Program-made: the position numbers and the translations under genes | The notes under the pieces: model-generated | The model's input: the letters and a program-made list of their open reading frames with translations, nothing else | Database searches by the model: none | What the model was told of the DNA's origin: nothing | In this document: piece after piece, positions 7,060 to 15,512 of the stretch | Layout: every line of letters starts with the position of its first letter | How positions within the stretch are numbered: the first letter of the stretch is position 1 | Assembly (NCBI GenBank): GCA_002476495.1 | Contig: DLKL01000026.1 | Location: 171 to 32,339, forward strand | Origin: Lachnospiraceae bacterium UBA7589 | Lineage (GTDB): Bacteria; Bacillota; Clostridia; Lachnospirales; Lachnospiraceae | Reading direction: 5' to 3' | DNA: 32,169 nucleotides

Positions 7060-7791
7060 TTTTGCACCCTCCTTAACGATAGTTCCTTCTGATGTATTCA
7101 AACTGGAACGTACAACCATCTGTACGTTATATTTCTTTGCAAGCTCAACTGAACGGTTATGAAGCACGCCGGCTCCAAGGGTTGCCAGCTCCAGCATCTC
7201 ATCATATGTCACTGTTTCAAGCTTACGGGCATTCTTAACCATACGGGGATCTGCTGTATATACGCCATCCACATCTGTATATATCTCACACCTGTCGGCA
7301 TTGAGTGCTGCCGCCAATGCAACAGCCGTTGTATCGGAGCCGCCTCTTCCCAGAGTTGTATAATCATCATACTTGTTTATGCCCTGAAATCCTGTAACTA
7401 TAACTATCTTTCTGGCTTCCAGCTCATGTCTGATTCTGACACTGTCAATTCTTTTAAGCTTTGCGTTTCCATATACCGATGTGGTATGCATAGCCACCTG
7501 AAAAGCATTCAAGGAAATAGCCGGAACGCCCAGCTTATTCATGGCCATAGCCATAAGTGCCACAGACATCTGCTCTCCAACTGTAAAGAGCATATCCATC
7601 TCTCTTTTTGGAGGTATTTCATTTATATCCTTTGCCATTGCAATTAATTCATCAGTATATTTCCCCATTGCCGATAAAACCACAACAACGTCATTTCCCT
7701 TTTGATAATCCTCTATACATCTTCTGGCAACATTGAATATTCTTTCTTTGTTGGCTACAGAAGTACCACCAAATTTCTTAACTATCAGCAT
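6586..7791 (-). CDS. lysC: Aspartate kinase
   Basis: Aspartokinase phosphorylates aspartate, the first step toward lysine, threonine and methionine. The 401-residue protein begins with the kinase motif KFGGTSV (6-12), has FTVGEQMS, TLGRGGSDTTAVALA and YTDVDGVYTADPR, and carries two ACT domains at about 260-330 and 340-400. These are expected to bind an end-product amino acid. GGAGG lies before the ATG. It follows hom by 75 bases on the same strand, so the two aspartate-pathway genes may be co-transcribed. A TATAAT-like box is in the gap but without a good -35. The gap is too short for a lysine riboswitch. An internal start (separate entry) probably makes a second product. Confidence 0.96.
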   Translation of the reverse strand: MLIVKKFGGTSVANKERIFNVARRCIEDYQKGNDVVVVLSAMGKYTDELIAMAKDINEIPPKREMDMLFTVGEQMSVALMAMAMNKLGVPAISLNAFQVAMHTTSVYGNAKLKRIDSVRIRHELEARKIVIVTGFQGINKYDDYTTLGRGGSDTTAVALAAALNADRCEIYTDVDGVYTADPRMVKNARKLETVTYDEMLELATLGAGVLHNRSVELAKKYNVQMVVRSSLNTSEGTIVKEGAKMEKMLVSGVAGDADTARVAVVGLKDEPGVAFKLFNALAKHNINVDMILQSVGRKGTKDISFTTSEENADEAAKIINENFNNFESVDVNKKVAKVSIVGAGMQTNAGVAAKMFEALYDQNINIRMISTSEIRVTVLIDEDCMQRAMAAVHDKFALGEH

Positions 7792-7866
7792 ATTTTCCTC
7801 CTGAATATGAAATACAATCTGAATATTATTATATACATATATAGCCTGTGTGAGTATATATCCGGG

Positions 7867-9084
7867 TTAGACAGCCGGCAACGTAATTGTAGTCTTAATT
7901 CTGTGAATTAAATCAAGCTTTTGGGCTTTGTCCTGAAATTCCTTTTCTGAAATCACAGATGTAACAAATGCTGTCTCGTCAGTCACCTCAGGGAGGCTTA
8001 CATATGTAACATTGCCAAATATGCTTTCAACCTCTTCCTTTGTATTCTTTACCCTGGCGAACACAGGACATTCATAATCCAGGGCATTCTCGACCTGTAC
8101 CTTTTCCTGTTCCCAGATTATGTTCTTACTCCTGCCCATGCTCCTTGCAGCCTCAACAACATCCGAAACCACTGCACTGGCTGTAGGAAGCTTTCCTGCT
8201 CCCTTTCCATAAAACATTACATCTCCCAGCATATCACCTTTTACAAGAATTCCATTAAAGACACCGCTTACATTGGCAAGGACATGTTCCCCTGTCACTA
8301 TAAACGGAGACACAAGTGAATATACCTTTCCACCCTTGATAGTGGTTGTTCCGAACAGCTTTATAGTTCCTCCCAGAGCTTTTGCATAATCTATGTCAAT
8401 GTCAGTAATTCCGGTAATTCCCTCTGTGTATATATCCTGATAATTAACCTGCCTGCCGCATACAAGAGATGTCAATATGGCAATTTTCCGGCACGCATCA
8501 TATCCTTCAACATCTGCCTCCGGATTTCTTTCTGCATATCCCTTTTCCTGGGCAGTTTTCAAAACTGTATCAAAATCCTTACCCTCCTCTGACATCTTAG
8601 TCAGAATATAGTTGGTAGTTCCATTTAGTATTCCTGTAATTTCAGTTACATTATCTGCTGTAATACTGTCAATCAAAGGTCTTATAACAGGGATTCCTCC
8701 TCCAACGCTAGCCTCAAAAAGGAAATTGACATTGTTTTCTCTTGCAATTTTTATAAGTTCTGCTCCATGGGCTGCCACCAGTTCCTTGTTAGAGGTTGCT
8801 ACGCTTTTATGCTTTTCCAAAGCGCTTTTAACAAAACCGTAAGCAGGGTTTATCCCACCCATGACCTCAACTACTATATCAACCTCAGGGTCATCTAATA
8901 TTATATTATAGTCATGAACCAGTATCTTTTCTACAGGATCCCCCGGAAAATTTCTTAAATCCAATACATATTTTATATTAATTTCCTGACCGGCATTTCT
9001 GTTTACAACATCCTGATTTGATCTTATAACCTCAACAACTCCCGATCCAACTGTACCATATCCTAATACCGCTACGTTTAACAT
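7867..9084 (-). CDS. hom: Homoserine dehydrogenase
   Basis: Hom reduces aspartate semialdehyde to homoserine, toward threonine and methionine. The 405-residue protein starts with the Rossmann loop VAVLGYGTVGSGV and contains ATSNKELVAAHG, EASVGGGIPVI, GILNGTTNYIL and the catalytic region GYAERNPEADVEGYDACRK. A C-terminal ACT-like domain spans about 325-400. GAGGAG lies ahead of the ATG. It lies between cheW (22 bases before) and lysC (75 bases after). Thr-synthesis partners thrB and thrC are not in the window. Confidence 0.96.
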   Translation of the reverse strand: MLNVAVLGYGTVGSGVVEVIRSNQDVVNRNAGQEINIKYVLDLRNFPGDPVEKILVHDYNIILDDPEVDIVVEVMGGINPAYGFVKSALEKHKSVATSNKELVAAHGAELIKIARENNVNFLFEASVGGGIPVIRPLIDSITADNVTEITGILNGTTNYILTKMSEEGKDFDTVLKTAQEKGYAERNPEADVEGYDACRKIAILTSLVCGRQVNYQDIYTEGITGITDIDIDYAKALGGTIKLFGTTTIKGGKVYSLVSPFIVTGEHVLANVSGVFNGILVKGDMLGDVMFYGKGAGKLPTASAVVSDVVEAARSMGRSKNIIWEQEKVQVENALDYECPVFARVKNTKEEVESIFGNVTYVSLPEVTDETAFVTSVISEKEFQDKAQKLDLIHRIKTTITLPAV

Positions 9085-9106
9085 TTTTTATCTCCTCTGC
9101 CCTTTA

Positions 9107-9592
9107 TTATTCTGCCGCTTCTTCAATCGTCTGACGAATTGCCGCCATATCACTGTCCGATATGAGACCGTTAACATCAATGCTTATCATTATTTCACAT
9201 TTTTTGTTATCGGCATAATTTACTTTTACAATGTTTTCAAGATACTCAGTATCTTCATTTAGTATAACCGGAGGAACATCCTTAATATCATCCTTATCAA
9301 CAGGTATAATTCCTATTATCGCATCAGCCTCAAATCCGATTTTTATACCATCTACATCCACCACAATAAGCTGACTGTCTTTCTTTGTTATTCCTGTTTC
9401 AATATCAAATTTCTTTTTTAAGTCATACACCGGTATAATCTCACTGCGCAGGTGTACAATTCCCTTTATGAACTGACCACCCTTAGGCACTCTGATAATC
9501 TCATAGTTTTGCTCAATGCCGTTTATTCCCGATAATTTAATTCCGTATTTCTGATTATCAAGGCTGAAAACAATATATTTTTCTTCTGCCAA
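9107..9592 (-). CDS. cheW: CheW-like chemotaxis coupling protein
   Basis: CheW links chemoreceptors to the CheA kinase at the inner face of the membrane. The 161-residue protein is a single CheW domain, with YIVFSLDNQKYGI, KGIVHLRSEIIPVYDL and the later ADAIIGII segment. The start is a TTG, with AAGGGGG nine bases upstream inside the end of prfB. The prfB stop lies 4 bases before the TTG, so translation is probably coupled. No CheA, receptor or flagellar gene is near, so it is an orphan in a housekeeping operon. It might serve the main chemotaxis system or another CheW-dependent task; the sequence does not decide. Confidence 0.9.
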   Translation of the reverse strand: MAEEKYIVFSLDNQKYGIKLSGINGIEQNYEIIRVPKGGQFIKGIVHLRSEIIPVYDLKKKFDIETGITKKDSQLIVVDVDGIKIGFEADAIIGIIPVDKDDIKDVPPVILNEDTEYLENIVKVNYADNKKCEIMISIDVNGLISDSDMAAIRQTIEEAAE

Positions 9593-9596
9593 AGCT

Positions 9597-10713
9597 TTAT
9601 TCCCCCTTACCTGTATTTATCCATTTCAAGTACGCATTAATAAACGGGTCTATATATCCATCCAGCACTGCCTGTGCATTGCCGACCTCCTGTCCGGTGC
9701 GATGATCCTTAACCATAGTATATGGCTGAAGCACATAAGAGCGTATCTGGCTTCCCCAGCCATTGTCCGTAACCTCACCTCTGATATCAGATATTTTGTC
9801 GAGATTTTCCTGCTTTTTGATTAAATACAGCTTTGACATCAGCATTTTCATTGCTTTATCCTTATTGCTGTGCTGGGATCTCTCATTCTGGCATTGCACA
9901 ACAACTCCTGTAGGAATATGAGTAATTCGCACTGCTGATTCTGTTTTGTTAATATGCTGCCCGCCTGCTCCACTGGAGCGATAGGTATCTATTCTTAAAT
10001 CATCATCATTTATATCAACCTGTATGTTATCATCAAGTTCAGGCATAATATCCACGGACGCAAAGGAAGTCTGGCGTTTCCCCGCCGCATTGAATGGAGA
10101 AATACGCACCAGTCTGTGAACTCCTTTTTCTGATTTCAGATATCCATAAGCATTCCGGCCATTAACCTGAAATGTAACTGATTTAAGTCCGGCCTCGTCT
10201 CCATCAAGATAATCAATAAGTTCTGTCGAAAAGCCTTTCCTGTCAGCCCATCTGTTGTACATACGATAAAGCATATTTGCCCAGTCGCAGGACTCAGTGC
10301 CACCGGCTCCGGCATGTATTGTTATTACACAGTTATTTTCATCAAATTCACCCGAAAGAAGTGTCTCTATTCTAAAGGACTCAAAATCCTTTTTAAAATT
10401 CTCAAGGATTTCAGAAATTTCAGGAATCAATTCCTTATCCTGTTCCTCATCTCCAAGCTGAATAAGAGTCTCAGCATCTTCATATTCCTGCTCAAGCCGG
10501 TAAAAATCCTCCATTATACCCTTAAGACCTTTAAGCTCCCTCATCAGCTTCCGGCTTTCTTCTATGTCATCCCAGAAACCGGGCTGTTCCATCTTTCCTT
10601 CCAGAAGCTCTATCCTAAGTCTTTTACCGGGCAGGTCAAAGTGAATCCCTCACTTCATTAAGGGGAGTTCTGTATTCATTTAATGTGAATCTGTATTGAT
10701 CCAGTTCTACCAA
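9597..10713 (-). CDS. prfB: Peptide chain release factor 2, +1 programmed frameshift
   Basis: RF2 ends translation at UAA and UGA. The coding region is in two frames. A TTG start at 10713, with AGGTGAG just upstream, gives 25 codons, MVELDQYRF through DSL (CTT 10641-10639), then an in-frame TGA (10638-10636). A +1 shift that skips the T at 10638 continues with DLPGKRLRIELL and runs to 9597. The joined protein is 371 residues, the normal RF2 length. It contains the SGAGGQHINKTESAVR motif that includes the catalytic GGQ. Taking the ATG at 10592 instead would lose 40 residues of the first domain. It follows secA by 63 bases, the same order as in Bacillus. Confidence 0.95.
10636..10650 (-). promoter_or_regulatory. 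prfB: RF2 autoregulatory +1 frameshift site
   Basis: The minus strand reads AGG GAT TCA CTT TGA C. The internal Shine-Dalgarno-like AGGG (10650-10647), slippery CTT (10641-10639), UGA stop (10638-10636) and following C match the E. coli arrangement codon for codon. By known mechanism, low RF2 slows termination at the UGA and lets the ribosome slip +1, so RF2 controls its own level. Confidence 0.93.
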
Positions 10714-10776
10714 TAATCTCACCTACTTTATTATTTGTTATGCATTGTCATGGGAATGCGTCCATTGTGGAAATAT

Positions 10777-13350
10777 CTACGCATTTCTTCCACAGCACAT
10801 CTTATATTTCTTTCCACTGCCGCACGGACATGGATCATTTCTTCCTATCTTAGCGCTCTCACGCTTTACAGGACCTTTTTTAACTGATGCATCTCTATTG
10901 GTTCCGGTAACCTTTACCACTTCCTCACGTTCAACCTTCTGCTCTATCTTTACATGAAGAAGCATCTTAACAGTATCCTCTCTTATGGCATCCGTCATTT
11001 CATTAAACATGTCAAATCCAATAAATTTGTACTCTACAACAGGATCCTTACTACCATATGCCTGAAGTCCGATACCCTGTCTTAGCTGCGCCATATCATC
11101 AATATGCTGCATCCACTTTCTGTCAATAACTCTGAGAAGAATTACTCTCTCTATCTCTCTCATATGCTCAGCCTCAGGAAACTCAGCCTCCTTAGCCTCA
11201 TATATCTTTGCCGCTTCTTCCTTAAGTCTCTGCTTAAATTCCTTAAGATTTCCCGACTTCAATTCTTTTTCTGTAAGAGCTATATTTTCAAAAGGAATAA
11301 TCGGAATAAGTGTATTTCTAAGATCCTCTATATCCCATTCATCCGGTGGAAGCTCTGGTGAACAATGTCTGTCAACATAATTTTCCACTGTATCCTGTAC
11401 CATCTTGAATACAACATCTCTCATGCTTTCGCCGTCGAGAACTCTTCTACGTTCTGCGTAAATTACCTCTCTCTGGTCATTATTAACCTGGTCATATTCC
11501 AGAAGATTCTTTCTTATGGCAAAGTTATTAGCCTCTATCTTCTTTTGCGCTTTTTCTATAAAGTTTGTGATTGTCTTGTGCTGTATCTCTTCTCCTTCAG
11601 GAATTTTAAGGGCATCATATATAGCCTTTACTCTCTCTGAGCCAAAAAGCCGCATAAGATCGTCATCCAGTGAAAGATAAAATTTGGATTCACCCGGATC
11701 TCCCTGTCTTCCGGCACGTCCACGAAGCTGATTATCTATTCTTCGGGATTCATGTCTTTCTGTACCGATTATCTTAAGACCTCCAAGATCGGCAACCCCC
11801 TCACCAAGCTTAATATCCGTACCACGGCCCGCCATATTTGTCGCAATAGTAACTGCTCCTTTCTGGCCTGCCTGGGCAACAATCTCAGCCTCTAATTCAT
11901 GGAACTTTGCATTAAGAACCTTATGTGGAATTCCTCTCTTAGAGAGCAGACGACTCAATTCCTCAGAAGCTTCTATTGTAATTGTACCTACCAGTACCGG
12001 CTGACCCTTGGCATAGCTGTCTGCCACATTATTAACAATTGCGTTAAGCTTTTCCTTTTTTGTTTTAAACACAGAATCCTGATGATCGATTCTCTTTACA
12101 GGAAGATTTGTTGGTACAACAACCACATCCATACCGTATATTTCCCTGAATTCTTCTTCTTCGGTAAGAGCTGTACCTGTCATACCTGCCTTCTTTTTAT
12201 ATTTGTTAAAGAAATTCTGGAATGTGATGGTTGCCAAAGTTCTGCTTTCTCTCTTTACCTTGACATTTTCCTTGGCTTCAATGGCCTGATGGAGTCCGTC
12301 GGAAAATCTTCTTCCCGGCATAATACGTCCTGTAAACTCATCTACTATAAGAACCTCATCATCCTTTACCACATAATCCTTATCCTTGAACATAAGGGCA
12401 TGCGCCTTAAGAGCCATAAGCATATTATGCTGTATATCAATATTCTCCGCATCAGAAAAATTCTCTATATGGAAGAATTGCTCAACCTCCCTGATACCCT
12501 GGGCAGTAAGCACAACCTGCTTGTCCTTTTCATCAACGAGATAATCACCATCCTCCTCCGGAGCTGTTCCCATAATGGCATCCATTTTTCTAAGCTCCAT
12601 TGAGGCTTCTCCCTTTTTCATCCTCCTTGCAAGATAATCGCACATCTTGTACAAGTCTGTGGATTTACCGCTTTGTCCCGAAATGATAAGAGGAGTTCTT
12701 GCTTCATCAATAAGCACTGAGTCAACCTCATCCACAATAGCATAATGTAGATCTCTTTGAACAAGCTGTTCTTTATATATTACCATGTTATCTCTAAGAT
12801 AATCGAAGCCGAGCTCATTGTTGGTTACATATGTGATATCACAGTTATAAGCCTCTCTTCTTTCATCCTTTTTATAGCTGTTAAGGATAACTCCCACCTT
12901 CAGTCCGAGGAATTCATGTACCTTACCCATCCATTCGGCATCTCGCTTTGCCAGGTAATCGTTGACGGTAACTATATGTACACCCTTCCCTTCAAGCGCA
13001 TTTAAATATGCCGGTGCTGTTGAAACAAGTGTTTTACCTTCACCGGTTCTCATCTCAGGAATACGTCCCTGATGAAGAATAATACCACCAATAAGCTGTA
13101 CCCTGTAATGCTTCATTCCAAGTACACGGGAAGCAGCCTCTCTTACAACAGCAAAGGCTTCTACGAGAAGGTCATCCAGGGTTTCACCATTTGCCAGTCT
13201 TTCCTTAAACTCAGTGGTCTTTGCCTTAAGCTCATCATCACTCAGGGCCTGCATTGATTCGTCAAGTGCCTCTATCTTATCCACTATAGGATATATCTTC
13301 TTTAACTCCTTTTCACTGTGTGTGCCAAATACCTTTTCAAACAGGCTCAT
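10777..13350 (-). CDS. secA: Protein translocase ATPase SecA
   Basis: SecA is the motor that pushes preproteins through SecYEG. The 857-residue protein has the early helicase motif MRTGEGKTLVS, the DEAD-type segment IVDEVDSVLIDEARTPLI, TGTALTEEEEF, IATNMAGRGTDI, and RIDNQLRGRAGRQGDPG. It ends with a SEC-C zinc tail, CPCGSGKKYKMCCG, used for SecB or ribosome contact. GGAGG lies before the ATG. hpf is upstream and prfB downstream, as in Bacillus. It has its own likely promoter at 13442-13470. No frameshift or gap is seen. Confidence 0.98.
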   Translation of the reverse strand: MSLFEKVFGTHSEKELKKIYPIVDKIEALDESMQALSDDELKAKTTEFKERLANGETLDDLLVEAFAVVREAASRVLGMKHYRVQLIGGIILHQGRIPEMRTGEGKTLVSTAPAYLNALEGKGVHIVTVNDYLAKRDAEWMGKVHEFLGLKVGVILNSYKKDERREAYNCDITYVTNNELGFDYLRDNMVIYKEQLVQRDLHYAIVDEVDSVLIDEARTPLIISGQSGKSTDLYKMCDYLARRMKKGEASMELRKMDAIMGTAPEEDGDYLVDEKDKQVVLTAQGIREVEQFFHIENFSDAENIDIQHNMLMALKAHALMFKDKDYVVKDDEVLIVDEFTGRIMPGRRFSDGLHQAIEAKENVKVKRESRTLATITFQNFFNKYKKKAGMTGTALTEEEEFREIYGMDVVVVPTNLPVKRIDHQDSVFKTKKEKLNAIVNNVADSYAKGQPVLVGTITIEASEELSRLLSKRGIPHKVLNAKFHELEAEIVAQAGQKGAVTIATNMAGRGTDIKLGEGVADLGGLKIIGTERHESRRIDNQLRGRAGRQGDPGESKFYLSLDDDLMRLFGSERVKAIYDALKIPEGEEIQHKTITNFIEKAQKKIEANNFAIRKNLLEYDQVNNDQREVIYAERRRVLDGESMRDVVFKMVQDTVENYVDRHCSPELPPDEWDIEDLRNTLIPIIPFENIALTEKELKSGNLKEFKQRLKEEAAKIYEAKEAEFPEAEHMREIERVILLRVIDRKWMQHIDDMAQLRQGIGLQAYGSKDPVVEYKFIGFDMFNEMTDAIREDTVKMLLHVKIEQKVEREEVVKVTGTNRDASVKKGPVKRESAKIGRNDPCPCGSGKKYKMCCGRNA

Positions 13351-13441
13351 TATAACCTCCTAATCTGTACATTACACTCAAAAATGTACCCTGTTTTTAT
13401 TTTATTTCATATTATAATACAGTCATTGCATCATACCCTCT

Positions 13442-13470
13442 AATATAACATTATTCAAGTTTATAGGCAA
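13442..13470 (-). promoter_or_regulatory. Probable secA promoter
   Basis: The minus strand has TTGCCT (13470-13465), 17 bases, then TATATT (13447-13442). This leaves a leader of roughly 85 bases before secA. A second TATAAT-like box nearer the gene (around 13412-13419) lacks a clear -35. Confidence 0.45.
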
Positions 13471-13506
13471 GTTTTTTATTAATATAAGGATTAGAACATG
13501 TAATAG

Positions 13507-13555
13507 AAAAAAGGGGGTGTTACACTAATTTTATTAGTGTGACGCTCCCTTTTTT
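13507..13555 (+). terminator. Long hairpin terminator between hpf and secA
   Basis: Arms at 13507-13529 and 13533-13555 flank a TTT loop. Read as + strand RNA all 23 positions pair, three of them as G-U wobbles, and the T run follows. Read as minus strand RNA the same three positions become A-C mismatches, but the apical 8 bp and the basal GGG/CCC with A-T pairs remain, with a T run. It is the only terminator candidate downstream of hpf, so it may work both ways. Confidence 0.75.
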
Positions 13556-13598
13556 GTTATGTTACACAATTATAGATATTTTTTATGAGTACCACCGT

Positions 13599-14126
13599 TT
13601 AAAATTCCGGCTCAATTAATCCGTATGTGTTGCCCTTACGCTTATAAACCACATTAACCTCATCTGTCTCTGCATTGCGGAATACGAAGAAATTGTGTCC
13701 TAAAAGCTCCATCTGAACACAGGCATCTTCAGGATACATAGGTTTTACAGCAAATCTCTTGCTTCTGATAATCTTAACCTCTTCGTCATCATCCTCATCC
13801 ACATTGAAAAAGTCATTATTAATATAAGCCGAATTCTGCTCCTTATCCACAATCTTTTTCTTGTATCTGGTTACCTGACGTTCAATAACCTCTACTACCA
13901 AATCTATAGATACATACATATCATCGCTTGACTGCTCTGCCCTTATAATATGCCCCTTCATAGGGATTGTAACCTCGATTTTCTGTCTTTCCTTTTCAAC
14001 TGAAAATGTCACCTGAACATCAGTGTCGTCTGTAAAAAACTTCTCTAACCTCCCAAGCTTATCATAAATTGCTGACTTAAGTCCCTCGGTCACCTCAATA
14101 TTCTTACCGCTTACTATGTAATTCAT
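13599..14126 (-). CDS. hpf: Ribosome hibernation promoting factor, long form
   Basis: Long-form HPF pairs idle 70S ribosomes into 100S dimers. The 175-residue product has the N-terminal ribosome-binding domain (MNYIVSGKNIEVTEGLKSAI to about residue 100), a short acidic linker rich in Asp and Glu, and the C-terminal dimerisation domain with RSKRFAVKPMYPEDACVQMELLGHNFFVFRNA. A GTG three codons earlier (14135) is open, but AAAAGGAG is placed correctly for the ATG at 14126 and would overlap a GTG start. hpf directly before secA is the order seen in Bacillus. An extended -10 promoter lies upstream. Confidence 0.96.
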   Translation of the reverse strand: MNYIVSGKNIEVTEGLKSAIYDKLGRLEKFFTDDTDVQVTFSVEKERQKIEVTIPMKGHIIRAEQSSDDMYVSIDLVVEVIERQVTRYKKKIVDKEQNSAYINNDFFNVDEDDDEEVKIIRSKRFAVKPMYPEDACVQMELLGHNFFVFRNAETDEVNVVYKRKGNTYGLIEPEF

Positions 14127-14182
14127 ATGCCCCACTCCTTTTCGGTCAAACTAATGTGCCACCAAAGTGATACATTGAAGAT

Positions 14183-14191
14183 ATTATAACA
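14183..14191 (-). promoter_or_regulatory. Extended -10 element of the hpf promoter
   Basis: The minus strand reads TG-T-TATAAT (TATAAT at 14188-14183), an extended -10. The position 17 bases upstream holds TTTCAA, a weak -35. The transcript would start about 50 bases before the hpf ATG. The spacer 14136-14247 shows no other gene. Confidence 0.6.
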
Positions 14192-14247
14192 TATAAGGCT
14201 GTATATTGAAAGAAATTTTTATACCGGATTATTTATTCTTTTCCGGC

Positions 14248-15255
14248 TTAATATATTATTCTCCGACAGGTATAAACACTGTCTGCGTTTAAGGTTGAAA
14301 TAACTATTCCAAGCTTACTATTGGCTGCATGAACATATTGGTTTCCACCTATATATATACCAACATGCTGTATTTCTCCCGAGCCATAGTCAAATATAAT
14401 CAAATCCCCCGGCACAAGCTGGGACATGCTTACCTCTATACCGTCGAAGGACTGGTAATATGCTGTACGATTAAGGGGTATTCCAAAATCCGAATATACC
14501 CTCATAACAAATCCCGAACAATCCGCTCCCTCTGTCAGTGATGTTCCTCCGTATACATACGGATTGCCCACATATCGTACAGCGTAATCGGCTATATCCT
14601 GACCTGTACATGAGGTTATCCCTGATCCGCCTGCCGGTATATCCGCAGAGGCACCTGTGTTTCCCGAATTATTATTCTGTGAACTACCCTGGTTACCGGA
14701 GCCTGTACTCTGCTGTACCAGAATAGCCGAATAATTGTTAGGTGTACCCTTTTTAATTGTTATGTAATCGTTACTGACATATCCCTCAAGGCTGTCATTC
14801 ACCTTAATCTTTGTCCATCCATCCTCTTGTGACAAAACAAGATAGCTTCCGCCTGATGGCAGATAAGCAAGACAATCACTGCTTGTACTGCCTTCCTTTC
14901 TTACACGGAGAGAGCTTGTGTTAGTTATTGCAATTGTTTCTCCCTCTTCTGCCGGAGTGTTTGTTTCAGCATTCTGAGGTGCTGCAGTGCTATTATCCCC
15001 TTTAGCCAAACCGGACTCTATTGATGCTGGCATTACAAGTGCTTCGGCAGAAAGGCCCAGCTTATTTGCAAATACATCTATATTAACCTGTCCTGCGTCT
15101 GCATTTTCAGACATATATCTGTCTACCGCTGTATATATACTTACATTAGAATCACTATATAAATCATCGGCTGCCGATTCGGATATCTGTGCTGCCGTAA
15201 TGCACATCCCCATAAGAGCCAGGTATGCCACCCATTTTTTACATGGTTTTATCAT
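14248..15255 (-). CDS. Secreted SH3b-NlpC/P60 peptidoglycan hydrolase
   Basis: A 335-residue exported protein. A signal peptide spans about residues 1-29, an SH3b cell-wall binding domain about 107-168 (SSLRVRKEGS, GWTKIKV, GYVSNDYI), a Ser/Asn/Gly linker about 183-212, and an NlpC/P60 catalytic domain 218-335. The catalytic residues are Cys246 (ADCSGF), His297 (HVGIYIG) and a third position at His309 (VHAAN). By family it is a gamma-D-glutamyl-diamino acid endopeptidase that cuts peptidoglycan stem peptides. GGAGG precedes the ATG. It is transcribed alone from a near-consensus promoter overlaid with TGTTACAA repeats, which suggests control by a cell-wall regulator. Confidence 0.95.
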   Translation of the reverse strand: MIKPCKKWVAYLALMGMCITAAQISESAADDLYSDSNVSIYTAVDRYMSENADAGQVNIDVFANKLGLSAEALVMPASIESGLAKGDNSTAAPQNAETNTPAEEGETIAITNTSSLRVRKEGSTSSDCLAYLPSGGSYLVLSQEDGWTKIKVNDSLEGYVSNDYITIKKGTPNNYSAILVQQSTGSGNQGSSQNNNSGNTGASADIPAGGSGITSCTGQDIADYAVRYVGNPYVYGGTSLTEGADCSGFVMRVYSDFGIPLNRTAYYQSFDGIEVSMSQLVPGDLIIFDYGSGEIQHVGIYIGGNQYVHAANSKLGIVISTLNADSVYTCRRIIY

Positions 15256-15288
15256 TAGGTTACCTCCAGCTATGTAAAAAAATATAAT

Positions 15289-15317
15289 TGTTACAAATAT
15301 GTTACAAATTGTTACAA
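15289..15317 (+). promoter_or_regulatory. Three TGTTACAA direct repeats, WalR-like operator
   Basis: TGTTACAA occurs at 15289, 15300 and 15310, spaced 11 and 10 bases. The first two form TGTTAC-N5-TGTTAC, an exact fit to the WalR (YycF) consensus TGTWAH-N5-TGTWAH known from Bacillus and relatives. For the NlpC/P60 gene the repeats lie on the opposite strand and cover the start point to about +27. Sites downstream of the promoter usually mean repression. Confidence 0.6.
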
Positions 15318-15321
15318 CGTC

Positions 15322-15350
15322 ATTATAACAACACTATTTTTTCTTGTCAA
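15322..15350 (-). promoter_or_regulatory. Consensus promoter of the NlpC/P60 gene
   Basis: The minus strand has TTGACA (15350-15345), exactly 17 bases, and TATAAT (15327-15322), preceded by TGT to give an extended -10 as well. This is a full match to the sigma-A consensus. Such strength would normally need a repressor, which fits the repeats just downstream. Confidence 0.9.
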
Positions 15351-15390
15351 CATAATATTTATGATATATTTGTGTTTCCTCATTTTTTCC

Positions 15391-15419
15391 TTGAAAATCA
15401 AGCCACCTGTGTGTATAAT
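15391..15419 (+). promoter_or_regulatory. Promoter of the YjfB-like gene
   Basis: The plus strand reads TTGAAA (15391-15396), 17 bases, TATAAT (15414-15419), a strong sigma-A match about 95 bases before the ATG. A second, weaker pair is TTTGAA (15461-15466), 16 bases, TATAAT (15483-15488). I did not find a sigma-D (motility) consensus. Confidence 0.7.
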
Positions 15420-15512
15420 AACATATATGGATACTATACGCATATACAAATTACAGTTACTTTGAATTTCAGTCTGGTATTTTATAATTGTAGCAGAAAG
15501 GAGATACATTAT

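Noticed and set aside
7792..7866. Lysine or other riboswitch before lysC
   Set aside because: The hom-lysC gap is only 75 bases and has no conserved riboswitch core; only a TATAAT-like box without a -35 was seen.
10755..10785. Inverted repeat AATGCGT/ACGCATT at the secA 3' end
   Set aside because: No T run follows on the minus strand and transcription must continue into prfB; the right arm is partly coding.
15288..15512. N-terminal extension of the YjfB-like gene to 136 residues
   Set aside because: The extension covers promoters and operator repeats, has no ribosome site, and the family length is about 60 residues.
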